IMG/VR virus record: IMGVR_UViG_3300025132_000309
Span: 1 to 23,500 of that record
Length of the DNA: 23,500 nt
Reading direction: 5' to 3' (one strand)
DNA from: a virus
The position numbers were made by a program, and so were the translations under genes. Numbering within the stretch: position 1 is the stretch's first letter; each line of letters opens with the position of its first letter. The notes beneath the pieces were generated by a model. It did no database searches and was not told the DNA's origin. It worked only from the letters and a program-made list of their open reading frames with translations. This document shows, piece after piece, positions 1 through 7,716 of this stretch.

Positions 1-2
1 CT

Positions 3-425
3 AAAAAACTCAAAGCACTTGATGACCCCACTAAGCCTGCCTTAAGACCAGAAGACGCATATCTATTAAAAAGTGCTAACTCTTTAGCCCGTGCTTATGT
101 TGGTCTTTTTACAACTCCAGGTCGTGTAATGACTGCTGTTAAAAGTATGGTATCTGGTAAAAAAGGTATTAAACAAGTAGAACTATTAAGTAACCCAGAT
201 ATGTTGTACGATGCTATTATAAAAGATAGATGGCAAAAAGATCCTGTTGTAAAAGGTTTAGTTAGGGAACTAGGTAGAATATACTATAGAGAAGAAATAG
301 CAGAGGAAGAACCAACTACTGATGTTACTCCAGAAGAGACATTAAGATTTGGTCCAGGGTTCCAAAGACCAGAAGGTATGAATACAGGTGGTGCTGTAAA
401 ATTAAAATACGGATACGGAGAATAA
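3..425 (+). CDS. C-terminal part of a larger, probably virion-associated protein (truncated by window edge)
   Basis: The reading frame is open from the first complete codon of the window to a stop at 423-425, so this is the 3' end of a gene that starts outside. An internal ATG at 129 exists, but the same frame continues uninterrupted upstream with similar composition, so it is not the likely start. The visible 140 residues are charged and helical-looking, ending in a glycine-rich tail (MNTGGAVKLKYGYGE). GG-V-type tails occur in many marine phage structural proteins, which together with the following proline-rich gene suggests the end of the virion module. Function is unrecognised. The next gene starts 1 base after the stop, with the GGAG of this gene's last codons as its ribosome binding site. 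Confidence 0.75.
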   Translation, partial: KKLKALDDPTKPALRPEDAYLLKSANSLARAYVGLFTTPGRVMTAVKSMVSGKKGIKQVELLSNPDMLYDAIIKDRWQKDPVVKGLVRELGRIYYREEIAEEEPTTDVTPEETLRFGPGFQRPEGMNTGGAVKLKYGYGE

Positions 426-426
426 A

Positions 427-1206
427 ATGGGATTTTTTAGAAAGTTAATGAAAAATGTAAAAGATCGTACAGATATGCAGGATCAAAGTATGAGTATAGA
501 AAGACTCCCTACAGATTTTAAAGGTATAAAATCTTTACCTGTTGATGCTACACCTGTATCTCCTCAGCCAGCCTACACACCAGCAGGTTTAGAGGCTTTG
601 ATAAGACCACCAAGAACAGATCCAGGTGGTCAAGAAGACATGAGAAAACTCATGGACATGCAAAGACAAACATTTAGAAGTTTTCTGGCACCACCTCCAT
701 CTGATTTTGTAGTCCAACCTGGACCGTATTTTCCTATTGACGGTGGTGACTTAGGCTTACCTACTGGTCCAGGGACACCAATGCCTCCTGGAACAATATT
801 TGAAGGAGAAGTGGGCGGTACTCCGATAAACATACAAGAAATATTAGATAATCTACCTAAAGGTGTTGGGGTTGGTGGTATAGGTTCTATACCTGTTTCA
901 GATATCCCATATGAAATACCTCAGATAACAGTTCCTGCTGACTTACCTAAGTTACCTGTTGATCTACCTATAGACTTACCTATACAAGTTCCCCCAGTAG
1001 AAGACTTTGTTATGCCTAGTTTACCTATAGATCTTCCTTTACAACTACCACAAATAGAAAATATTGGGATACCAGCAATACAACTTCCTTTTGAAATACC
1101 TAGTCTCCCACAAGTTGCTATGATGCCTAGTGTAAGTCCTGTAGCTATGCCTGCTATGAGAATGGCCAGAGCTACCCCTTCAATGGCTGGTATGAGAGAA
1201 CGCTAG
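427..1206 (+). CDS. Proline-rich repetitive protein, probable structural protein
   Basis: A 259-residue protein with a basic N-terminus (MGFFRKLMKNVKDR) and then a low-complexity, proline-rich body. From about residue 155 to 235 it is built of short degenerate repeats of the type LP-x-D-LP-x-x-x-P (for example PVDLPIDLPIQVPP and SLPIDLPLQLPQ), with aliphatic residues alternating with proline. The C-terminus (about 230-259) is Met/Ala/Ser-rich and ends in basic residues. There is no signal peptide or membrane segment. The start ATG follows GGAG in the previous gene's end. Such extended proline repeats usually form rod-like or polyproline segments; a virion neck, tail or capsid accessory role is an inference from position only. 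The stop codon overlaps the stop of the opposing helicase gene. Confidence 0.8.
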   Translation: MGFFRKLMKNVKDRTDMQDQSMSIERLPTDFKGIKSLPVDATPVSPQPAYTPAGLEALIRPPRTDPGGQEDMRKLMDMQRQTFRSFLAPPPSDFVVQPGPYFPIDGGDLGLPTGPGTPMPPGTIFEGEVGGTPINIQEILDNLPKGVGVGGIGSIPVSDIPYEIPQITVPADLPKLPVDLPIDLPIQVPPVEDFVMPSLPIDLPLQLPQIENIGIPAIQLPFEIPSLPQVAMMPSVSPVAMPAMRMARATPSMAGMRER

Positions 1207-2645
1207 ACTAACCAATCTGTCCACTTTTCTTCACCAAGCACAGTTTGAGCGATGTTTTGTTTTTGACGTAAAGCCTTAACAATCTTCTCATCAACTGTAC
1301 GCTCACAAACTATGTCTATATAAGTAACTTTATTTGTTTGACCTATACGGTGAGCACGGTCTTCAGACTGTAGTCGTTTTTCTAAGTCGTAGTTATTACT
1401 GTAATATATAACTGTGTTTGCTGCAGTAAGCGTAATACCATACCCACCTGTCTGAGTATTACCCACAAAAAATCTTAATGGACTATCAGCGTTTTGAAAT
1501 TGATTAATAACTTCTGCTCTACGTTCTTGATCTACATCACCATAATAAGTTCCTACAGACTCTTCTCCGTAGACCTTGGTCAACTCTGCTTCTATCTTTT
1601 TTATATCGTGCCTATAGTTTGCCCAGATAATTACTTTACCATCTGTTTCTTCTAGTATCTCCATGAGCTCGGTTAATCTTTGACTCGGTAGTTCAGTAAG
1701 TCCTCCGTTATCAAGTCCCACAAAACCACAAGATACTTGATGAAGTCTAATAATTTGTGTAATCAAATGAGTAATAGTTACCGTACCTTTACTCAAAGAA
1801 GCCTTTGCCTGTTTTTGTAAATCTTTATAAACACGTTTTTGTTCATCAGTCATTTGAATAATTCTTTTGAGATACACTTTATCAGGTAGGTCTAAACAGT
1901 CCTTTTTTAGGACTCGAGAGCTAAATTTAAGGAGATTCTCGTTCAGTTCTGTCAAGTTTTTGTACCCTACTACCTGTTTGAACGTCCTACCGTTCGCTGA
2001 TCTTTCTACTAAATTAGCATATCTGGCTCTAAATGAAAAATAACTACTAAACCCTAATAAGCTAGGATCTAAAAAATATGCTTGACTGTACAGGTCTAGT
2101 GGACTTTTAGTTACAGGACTACCTGTTAATATTCTTTTATAGTAAGCGTACTTACCTAAACGAACAGCATTAATTGTTCTTTTAGCTTTATGGTTTTTGA
2201 TAGTTGTGCTTTCATCAATTATAAACATAGACTTTCTTTTAAATAAAAAGTCAGTAACAAACTGAGTGCCTTTCTTTGTGCTCAAGGCTTCTATATTCAT
2301 TATTAATATATTGAGCCTTTCTGGTTCTTCTGATAATGTGGCTAATAACTTTTTATTCTTTTGTGTATTAGCGTTTGACCATTTTACTGAATGATAGTTT
2401 ATTTCGTCTGGTACATGGGTTGGTATCTCTTTACTGTACCATGTATCATACACACCTTTAGGTGCTAATATTAATACACCGTTTATTTTTTCTTCTCTAT
2501 AAAGATGTACAAAGTTATCTATAACTACTTTTGACTTACCACAACCCATCTCCATAAATAAAGCAAACTCTTCTTTATCGTGCGAAGACTGTAGGGCTTC
2601 TAGTTGGTGTTGATAGGGATCAGTTTTAAATAAAAACTCTGTCAT
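1203..2645 (-). CDS. SNF2/DEAD-like superfamily 2 helicase
   Basis: A 480-residue ATPase of the phage SNF2-like (SF2) group, the only gene here on the minus strand. Visible motifs in order: YQHQLEAL (about residues 11-18, Q-like motif), MGCGKSKVV (33-41, Walker A with Cys in place of Thr), FIIDESTTIKNHKAKR (141-156, motif II of type DES rather than DEAH), LTGSPV (173-178, motif III), GNTQTGGYGITLTAAN (395-410, motif V) and QSEDRAHRIGQ (426-436, motif VI with both arginines). All helicase motifs are intact. These enzymes translocate on or remodel double-stranded DNA and in phages are linked to replication, recombination or repair. The start lies behind a purine-rich AAGAAAGAAG stretch. It is transcribed away from the replication operon across a shared intergenic region and converges on the virion module with overlapping stops and no terminator between them. 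Confidence 0.93.
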   Translation of the reverse strand: MTEFLFKTDPYQHQLEALQSSHDKEEFALFMEMGCGKSKVVIDNFVHLYREEKINGVLILAPKGVYDTWYSKEIPTHVPDEINYHSVKWSNANTQKNKKLLATLSEEPERLNILIMNIEALSTKKGTQFVTDFLFKRKSMFIIDESTTIKNHKAKRTINAVRLGKYAYYKRILTGSPVTKSPLDLYSQAYFLDPSLLGFSSYFSFRARYANLVERSANGRTFKQVVGYKNLTELNENLLKFSSRVLKKDCLDLPDKVYLKRIIQMTDEQKRVYKDLQKQAKASLSKGTVTITHLITQIIRLHQVSCGFVGLDNGGLTELPSQRLTELMEILEETDGKVIIWANYRHDIKKIEAELTKVYGEESVGTYYGDVDQERRAEVINQFQNADSPLRFFVGNTQTGGYGITLTAANTVIYYSNNYDLEKRLQSEDRAHRIGQTNKVTYIDIVCERTVDEKIVKALRQKQNIAQTVLGEEKWTDWLV

Positions 2646-3001
2646 GTTTCTTCTTTCTTATATGTGTCTCCATAGTATGCCATATAATAAGTAAAAAATA
2701 AATACACGTTTTACCATTATTGCTTAAAAACCTTCAATAACCCCTCAATAGCTTTTTCAATATCTTTCTAAACTCAGTTACTACAGGCTCTTCAGCTTTA
2801 TGACTATTACCTTATTAGCAAAAATTAAAAATTTTAGGCATGCGTGGTATATAAAATTTAAATTACTACTATAATAATAGGGTAGTAGTAGGTAGTGGCG
2901 GTGATGCCTAAAGTTTTTTAACACACCGTCAACCTGTTGCTTTACCTTTTTAAATTTTAAAGTTAAAATCGAAAAGGTAACAAGAAATAAGAAACAAGAA
3001 T
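2646..3001. promoter_or_regulatory. Divergent intergenic regulatory region (possible operator or origin)
   Basis: These 356 bases contain no credible gene and separate the leftward helicase from the rightward replication operon. Seen in it: three TCAATA repeats at 2734, 2745 and 2757 (11-12 bp apart, about one helical turn); AAAATT-AAA-AATTTT (2821-2835); the palindrome AATTTAAATT (2855-2864); and a stronger inverted repeat TACTACTA / TAGTAGTA (2864-2871 and 2883-2890) around an 11-base spacer. The rightward promoter is annotated separately. On the minus strand a TTTACT box (2690-2695) upstream of the helicase start may be part of its promoter, but no well-spaced -10 box is clear. The arrangement fits an operator/promoter switch; a replication origin is possible but unproven. 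Confidence 0.6.
2941..2969 (+). promoter_or_regulatory. Sigma-70-like promoter for the replication operon
   Basis: TTTACC (2941-2946) is separated by 17 bases from TAAAAT (2964-2969), which fits a host sigma-70 promoter with a 4/6 -35 box and a 5/6 -10 box. Transcription would start near 2976, about 25 bases before the ATG at 3002. The TTTAC -35 core is the same one found in other intergenic regions of this window. The AT-rich spacer means other weak -10 boxes also exist nearby. Confidence 0.55.
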
Positions 3002-3316
3002 ATGAATAAACCTACAGTCTACGTCGCCCAAAAACCTGACGAAAAGAAAAATATATTTTCCGCTAATAAGTACGGCGAGTTTAAATTTATCTTACCAGAA
3101 AAAACAAACCTTATGTGGGATACAGCATCTGCTGTATCTACTATCAAAAAAGAGTTACGTTATTTTAACGACAGAGACCACCTATTATTAATAGGTGACC
3201 CAGCAGTTATAGGAATATGCACTGCTGTGGCTGCAGATTATAATCAAGGACGTGTTAAGTTTCTTAAATGGGATAACCGAGAATTTACATACTATCCAGT
3301 CGAGGTGGAAATATGA
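3002..3316 (+). CDS. Unknown small protein, first gene of the replication operon
   Basis: A 104-residue soluble protein of unrecognised family. It is mixed alpha/beta in character, with a central segment NDRDHLLLIGDPAVIG (about residues 56-71) that reads as a beta strand and turn, and a C-terminus rich in aromatic and hydrophobic residues. It has no membrane segment, signal peptide or cysteine cluster. No Shine-Dalgarno sequence is present just upstream of the ATG; the bases before it are A-rich with AAGG more than 20 bases away, so the ATG depends on an unusual initiation context. It overlaps the following gene by an ATGA junction, which indicates translational coupling with the coiled-coil and SSB-like proteins and suggests an early replication-related role. 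Confidence 0.8.
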   Translation: MNKPTVYVAQKPDEKKNIFSANKYGEFKFILPEKTNLMWDTASAVSTIKKELRYFNDRDHLLLIGDPAVIGICTAVAADYNQGRVKFLKWDNREFTYYPVEVEI

Positions 3317-3861
3317 GCATAATAGATAAAATGGAAAAAGAAACTCAACCTGATATACAGGCTGAGGACTTAGGTAACATAAGTGACTTAGGTAGACAAC
3401 TAGCAGAGCTAGAAGAAAAAATACAAATAGAAGAAGAACATTTAAAAAACCTGAAAAACGAGTACCGTAAATTAAGTGAGGATACCTTACCTAATAAACT
3501 ACGGGAACTTGGAGTCAGTGAATTTAAATTAGCAGATGGTACAAGTATGTCAGTACAGTCGTATTATTCTGCGAGGATTACTCCTGATAACCGTGATGCA
3601 TGCTTTCATTGGCTTGAGAATAACGGTCTTGGGGATATAATCAAAAACACAGTGTCGGCTAACTTCGGTAGAGGTGAGGATGATGCTGCTAAAGATCTCA
3701 TGACTACGCTTGAGAGTGAAGGGCACGACTTAGTTCAAAAGAAGTGGGTAGAGCCTATGACTCTAAAAGCAGTAGTTAAGGAGCAGGTGGAAAAAGGGAA
3801 CGACCTACCCTTAGAAACCTTTAACGTTTATGTAGGTCAAAAAATAAAGGTGAAAAAATGA
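3313..3861 (+). CDS. Coiled-coil conserved phage protein, replication-associated
   Basis: A 182-residue protein. Residues about 22-58 are a strongly charged heptad-like helix (ELEEKIQIEEEHLKNLKNEY) typical of a coiled coil, followed by a compact domain with LPNKLRELGVSEFKLADGTS, an NFGRGEDD segment and a basic C-terminus (GQKIKVKK). I recognise the overall pattern (helix, then an ELG-SEFKLADG segment, then an FGRGED segment) as one seen in other tailed-phage replication modules next to single-stranded DNA binding proteins, but no biochemical function is known to me. It starts within an ATGA overlap behind GAGGTGG, and its end overlaps the SSB-like gene by 4 bases, so the two are probably made together. 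Confidence 0.85.
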   Translation: MSIIDKMEKETQPDIQAEDLGNISDLGRQLAELEEKIQIEEEHLKNLKNEYRKLSEDTLPNKLRELGVSEFKLADGTSMSVQSYYSARITPDNRDACFHWLENNGLGDIIKNTVSANFGRGEDDAAKDLMTTLESEGHDLVQKKWVEPMTLKAVVKEQVEKGNDLPLETFNVYVGQKIKVKK

Positions 3862-4658
3862 CAGAGAAAAATGAAAAAGTAACTGAGGAAAAAGTAACTG
3901 AGAAAACTGAAGTAGCGGAAAAGAAAACTACAGCCCTTACTACAGCGTCAGCTTTTGAAGAAGATGCAGGTAGTGGCTTAGAAAACTTAACAGCTGATGA
4001 CCTTACTATTCCTCGTTTAAAAATACTTCAAGCGTTAAGCCCAGAAGTAAATAAAAGAGACGGTAAGTATGTAGACGGTGCTGCTGCTGGAGATATTATC
4101 AATACAGTGACCAGTGAACTCTTTACAGAGGAAACAGGTTGTACGGTAATACCTGTAGCATATAAGCGTATGTTTCTTGAATGGCAACCACGTGAAAACG
4201 GTGGTGGTTTAATTCAACAACACCTCGACCCTGATATCCTTTCTAAAACTACAAAAGATAAAACTGGGGCAGATGTGTTAGAAAACGGTAACTATATACA
4301 AACATCGGCTACACATTACGCACTGGTGGTAAGTGGTGACTCTTATCAACAAGTAATGATCCCTATGGCTGGCACACAGTTGAAAAAGTCTAGAACTTGG
4401 AACTCAGTGATGGCTAGTCTAAAAGTAAAATCTAGTGAAGGTAAAGTATTCACTCCACCTTCGTACAGTCATAAGTACAAACTTACAACTGTAGCGGAGT
4501 CAAATGACCGTGGTACATGGTTCGGTTGGAGTATTGAAAACCTTGGAGTACTAGAAGAAGCGGAGATGCATTTATATGATGCAGCTAAAAACTTTGCTGG
4601 AAGTATCAGCTTTGAAAATAGCTTTGGCTCTACTGATTCATCAGAAGCTCCATTTTAA
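3858..4658 (+). CDS. Putative single-stranded DNA-binding protein
   Basis: A 266-residue protein with a low-complexity Lys/Glu/Thr N-terminus (about 1-40), a globular core with the segment DLTIPRLKILQALSPEV (about 47-63) and a KKSRTWNSV segment (about 175-183), and an acidic/serine tail ending ...SSEAPF. An acidic tail ending in Pro-Phe is the signature by which bacterial SSB (…DIPF) and functional analogues recruit replication partners, and the gene sits directly before primase and helicase genes. The core family is one I know from phage replication clusters but not by a firm biochemical name, so ssDNA binding is inferred from tail and context. AAGGTGA precedes the ATG. A stable hairpin follows the gene. 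Confidence 0.65.
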   Translation: MTEKNEKVTEEKVTEKTEVAEKKTTALTTASAFEEDAGSGLENLTADDLTIPRLKILQALSPEVNKRDGKYVDGAAAGDIINTVTSELFTEETGCTVIPVAYKRMFLEWQPRENGGGLIQQHLDPDILSKTTKDKTGADVLENGNYIQTSATHYALVVSGDSYQQVMIPMAGTQLKKSRTWNSVMASLKVKSSEGKVFTPPSYSHKYKLTTVAESNDRGTWFGWSIENLGVLEEAEMHLYDAAKNFAGSISFENSFGSTDSSEAPF

Positions 4659-4672
4659 TTATAGGGTAACTT

Positions 4673-4694
4673 GGGTGGGGGTTCGCCCCCACCT
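4673..4694 (+). terminator. Strong G-C hairpin with TTCG loop between SSB-like and primase genes
   Basis: GGTGGGGG (4674-4681) pairs perfectly with CCCCCACC (4686-4693) around a four-base TTCG loop, extended by one G-T pair (4673/4694). This is the most stable hairpin seen in the window. It lacks a run of T after it (the sequence continues CAATCGG), so it is not a standard intrinsic terminator. It may attenuate transcription, protect the upstream mRNA from 3' exonucleases, or reduce primase expression relative to the SSB-like protein. Confidence 0.6.
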
Positions 4695-4711
4695 CAATCG
4701 GAGTGTGACCG

Positions 4712-6223
4712 TTGGAGATAGCAGAAAAATTAAATCAGATCTTTCATGGCTCAAATAGGGCTCACGGCACTTTTACTGTAGAAAATAATATAGTAGGACA
4801 AAAAACTCAAGGAAAAGCAAAAACTATCAAAACCGTAGGTGCGGGAGTTAAGCACTGGCAAGACCACCTAAACGGTACACAAGGTTTAGGTATTATCCCC
4901 ATAGATGAAGAAAACTCAGTAAAATGGGGAGCTATAGATATAGATATATATTCTCTTAATTTAGAGAAGTTAGTTAATAAAATAGAAGAATTTAAACTGC
5001 CCTTAGTAGTGTGTAGAAGCAAGAGCGGTGGTGCTCATGTTTACTGTTTTTTAAAAGAAAAAGCACCTGCAGGAGATATGCAAGATAAACTTAGAGAAAT
5101 ATCTGCAGGGTTAGGGTACGGTGGTGTAGAAATATTTCCTAAACAAAGAGAAGTTTTAGTTGACCGTGGTGATATAGGAAGTTGGTTAAACATGCCTTAC
5201 TTTGAAGGTGATGAGTCAATGAGATATGCGTTTGACTCAAAAGGTGATGCGTTATCACTGACTAACTTTATAAAGTTTGTAGAAGAAAGAATGATAACTC
5301 ATGAAGAGTTAGTTGAATTAGAGGTACCTGTATTAGATGATATAAAAGATGGTCCACCTTGTTTACAAGTATTACTTAAACAAGGGTTTCCTGAGGGTAC
5401 AAGGAATAATGGATTATTTAATGTTGGTGTTTATCTTAAAAAATCTAACCCAGAAAAGTGGGATCTTGAGATAGAGGAGTATAACCGTAAGTACGTTCAT
5501 CCTCCCTTACCTGCTCAAGAAGTTTTGACTTTGATAAGCACATTAAAAAAGAAGGAGTATAACTATAAGTGTAGTGATGAACCAATTAAATCATACTGTA
5601 ATGTGGCTAAGTGTCGTGGGTGCAAATACGGTGTTGGTGATGCTAATAGTACGCCAACCTTTTCTAGTCTTTCTAAGCTCGATACCAAACCACCTCTATG
5701 GTTTTTATCTATAAATGATAAACGGTTAGAGCTTAACACAGAACAACTGCAGAATCAATTAAAGTTTCAAAGAGCGTGTATGGAAATATTAAATATGATG
5801 CCTGCGCGTATGAACGATAGAGCTTGGCAAACTTTAATACAAAGCCTGATGGACAGTGGTATGGAAATTATAGAGGTTAGTGATGACGTAACTATTGAAG
5901 GTCAATTTATGGAGTTACTAGAATCATTCTGCACAGACATGGCTCAAGCAAACACTAGGGATGAAATACTGTTAGGTAAACCGTGGACTGAGGAAGGTAA
6001 AACCTACTTTAGAATAAAAGATTTAAAAGATTATCTAGCTAAACACAGGTTTACAGATATGGAAACTAACCGTATCGCTTCTAAATTACGAGACTTAAAA
6101 GCTAAACATAAGTTTTGGAATATTAAAGGTAGAGGCACTAATGTTTGGTACATTGATGAGTTTAGTTATAACGATAATGAAGATTTACTCGATCCTCAAA
6201 CCTTTGACGAAGGTGAGATATAA
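4712..6223 (+). CDS. Archaeo-eukaryotic-type primase (AEP) with Cys-rich motif
   Basis: A 503-residue protein whose N-terminal half carries AEP polymerase motifs: WGAIDIDIY (about residues 72-80, the D-x-D metal ligands D76 and D78), KSGGAHVYCF (104-113, the S-x-H nucleotide-binding motif with H109), VEIFPKQ (139-145) and GSWLNMPYF (156-164). A segment with PPCLQ (215-219) and then C287, C296, C301 and C304 looks like the metal-binding region of the TOTE-type/PriCT-bearing primases. The C-terminus (about 420-490) looks like a winged-helix DNA-binding segment. It would make primers for the phage polymerase. TTG is the start: GGAG at 4700-4703 lies 8 bases upstream, and in-frame GTG at 4703 runs straight into a stop. 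It is joined to the downstream helicase by TAATG. Confidence 0.85.
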   Translation: MEIAEKLNQIFHGSNRAHGTFTVENNIVGQKTQGKAKTIKTVGAGVKHWQDHLNGTQGLGIIPIDEENSVKWGAIDIDIYSLNLEKLVNKIEEFKLPLVVCRSKSGGAHVYCFLKEKAPAGDMQDKLREISAGLGYGGVEIFPKQREVLVDRGDIGSWLNMPYFEGDESMRYAFDSKGDALSLTNFIKFVEERMITHEELVELEVPVLDDIKDGPPCLQVLLKQGFPEGTRNNGLFNVGVYLKKSNPEKWDLEIEEYNRKYVHPPLPAQEVLTLISTLKKKEYNYKCSDEPIKSYCNVAKCRGCKYGVGDANSTPTFSSLSKLDTKPPLWFLSINDKRLELNTEQLQNQLKFQRACMEILNMMPARMNDRAWQTLIQSLMDSGMEIIEVSDDVTIEGQFMELLESFCTDMAQANTRDEILLGKPWTEEGKTYFRIKDLKDYLAKHRFTDMETNRIASKLRDLKAKHKFWNIKGRGTNVWYIDEFSYNDNEDLLDPQTFDEGEI

Positions 6224-7716
6224 TGTGGAACGTTGTACTTGGTCCACCTGGAACTGGTAAAACTACCTACCTATTAAATAAAGTAGAGCAGTTTCTAGAA
6301 GCAGGTGTCAAACCAGATAAACTAGGTTATGTAGCGTTTACTAAAAAAGCTGCAAACGAAGCTCTTGTACGAGCTGTAGATAAGTTTGAGTTTGACCCTA
6401 AAGAGCTTGTTTATTTTAGAACCCTTCACTCACTGTGTTATCATTGGCTTGGTCTAACGAGAAGTGACGTTATGGCTCGTAGTAATTTACGAGAATTTAG
6501 TAGAACTATAGGTGAGCGTATAAACTCGGCTTGGGATGGTGAAAACTTAATGTCTTTAAAAAGCAAAGGCGATACTATGTTATTCATAGAAAATATGGCT
6601 CGTAACAGGTGTGTCGGTTTTAGGGAGCAGTGGAACGAGGCTGGTACAAATATATCTTGGATGCACTTTGATTGGTTTGTAAAAAACTATTCTAACTATA
6701 AAGAGGGTAATTTCTTAATAGATTATACAGATATGTTAGAAATGTTTTTACACTCAAACGGTAAGCCTATCCTTGACGTATTAATAGTTGATGAAGCACA
6801 AGACTTATCTGCTTTACAGTGGGAGTGTGTAAAGAAACTAGCAGAGGGGGTAGAAGAAGTCTACATAGCAGGAGACGATGATCAAGCTATATACCGTTGG
6901 GCTGGGGCAGACGTTGAGCAGTTTATAGACTTAAAAGGTAAGACACAATATCTAAAACAATCATACCGTGTACCTAGAAAAGTTCATGATGTAGCGTTGT
7001 CCGTGGTTAAACGTATCGGTAATAGAAAAGAAAAAGTATGGGAACCAAAAGAAGATGAAGGATCAGTAGCCTATCATGCTAACTTTGAACACGTAAATAT
7101 AGATAATGGTGATTGGTTATTTTTAGCTAGGAATAATTATCTATTGAATCAAGTAGAAGATTATTTAAAACTACAAGGTAGAGTTTATCAAAAAGGTAAC
7201 AAATCTTCTGTATCTGAAAATTTAATTACAGCTATAAAAGATTGGGAGTCTTTACGCAAAGGTGAGCAGATTGAAGCTGGTAGGATAAGAAAAATATACG
7301 GCTACATGAAAGTTGATAAAGGTGTTAAAAGAGGATATAAAACTTTAAAAACAGTGGGAGATGACGCAATGCTCAACATCAATGATCTTAAAAAAGATTA
7401 TGGCTTATTAGTTGATTGTTTGTGGCACGAGTGTTTTGATTCAATCGGTAATACTCAAAGAGAATATGTTATATCCTGTTTGAGACGAGGAGAGAAGTTA
7501 TTATCTTCTAAAATAAAATTAAATACGATACATGCAGCTAAAGGCGGTGAGTCTGACAACGTAGTATTACTTACAGACTTAGCGAATAAAACATGGGAGG
7601 AGTTATATGTAAACCCAGATAACGAGTGTAGAGCCTTCTATGTAGGAGTAACAAGAACTAAAAACAATCTACACATAGTGCGAGGTAAAACTCGCAAGGA
7701 GTTTTTATTTGTATGA
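6223..7716 (+). CDS. UvrD/Rep-like superfamily 1 DNA helicase
   Basis: A 497-residue SF1 helicase, shorter than bacterial UvrD (about 720). Motifs in order: GPPGTGKTT (residues 7-15, Walker A), GYVAFTKKAANE (35-46, motif Ia), RTLHS (66-70), DVLIVDEAQDLSALQWE (185-201, motif II), AGDDDQAIYRWAGAD (216-230, motif III), KQSYRVP (245-251, motif IV), NTIHAAKGGESDNVVLL (434-450, motif V) and YVGVTRTKNNLHI (473-485, motif VI). All catalytic residues are present. It would unwind DNA 3' to 5' and, beside the primase and upstream of PolA, is the best candidate for the replicative or recombination helicase; no DnaB-type helicase is in the window. The accessory 1B/2B domains look reduced, which fits the short length. 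Confidence 0.92.
   Translation: MWNVVLGPPGTGKTTYLLNKVEQFLEAGVKPDKLGYVAFTKKAANEALVRAVDKFEFDPKELVYFRTLHSLCYHWLGLTRSDVMARSNLREFSRTIGERINSAWDGENLMSLKSKGDTMLFIENMARNRCVGFREQWNEAGTNISWMHFDWFVKNYSNYKEGNFLIDYTDMLEMFLHSNGKPILDVLIVDEAQDLSALQWECVKKLAEGVEEVYIAGDDDQAIYRWAGADVEQFIDLKGKTQYLKQSYRVPRKVHDVALSVVKRIGNRKEKVWEPKEDEGSVAYHANFEHVNIDNGDWLFLARNNYLLNQVEDYLKLQGRVYQKGNKSSVSENLITAIKDWESLRKGEQIEAGRIRKIYGYMKVDKGVKRGYKTLKTVGDDAMLNINDLKKDYGLLVDCLWHECFDSIGNTQREYVISCLRRGEKLLSSKIKLNTIHAAKGGESDNVVLLTDLANKTWEELYVNPDNECRAFYVGVTRTKNNLHIVRGKTRKEFLFV

Noticed and set aside
4576-4758. ORF overlapping the SSB-like and primase genes in another frame
   Set aside because: No ribosome binding site, reads through the G-C hairpin, and its overlap with two well supported genes marks it as a shadow.
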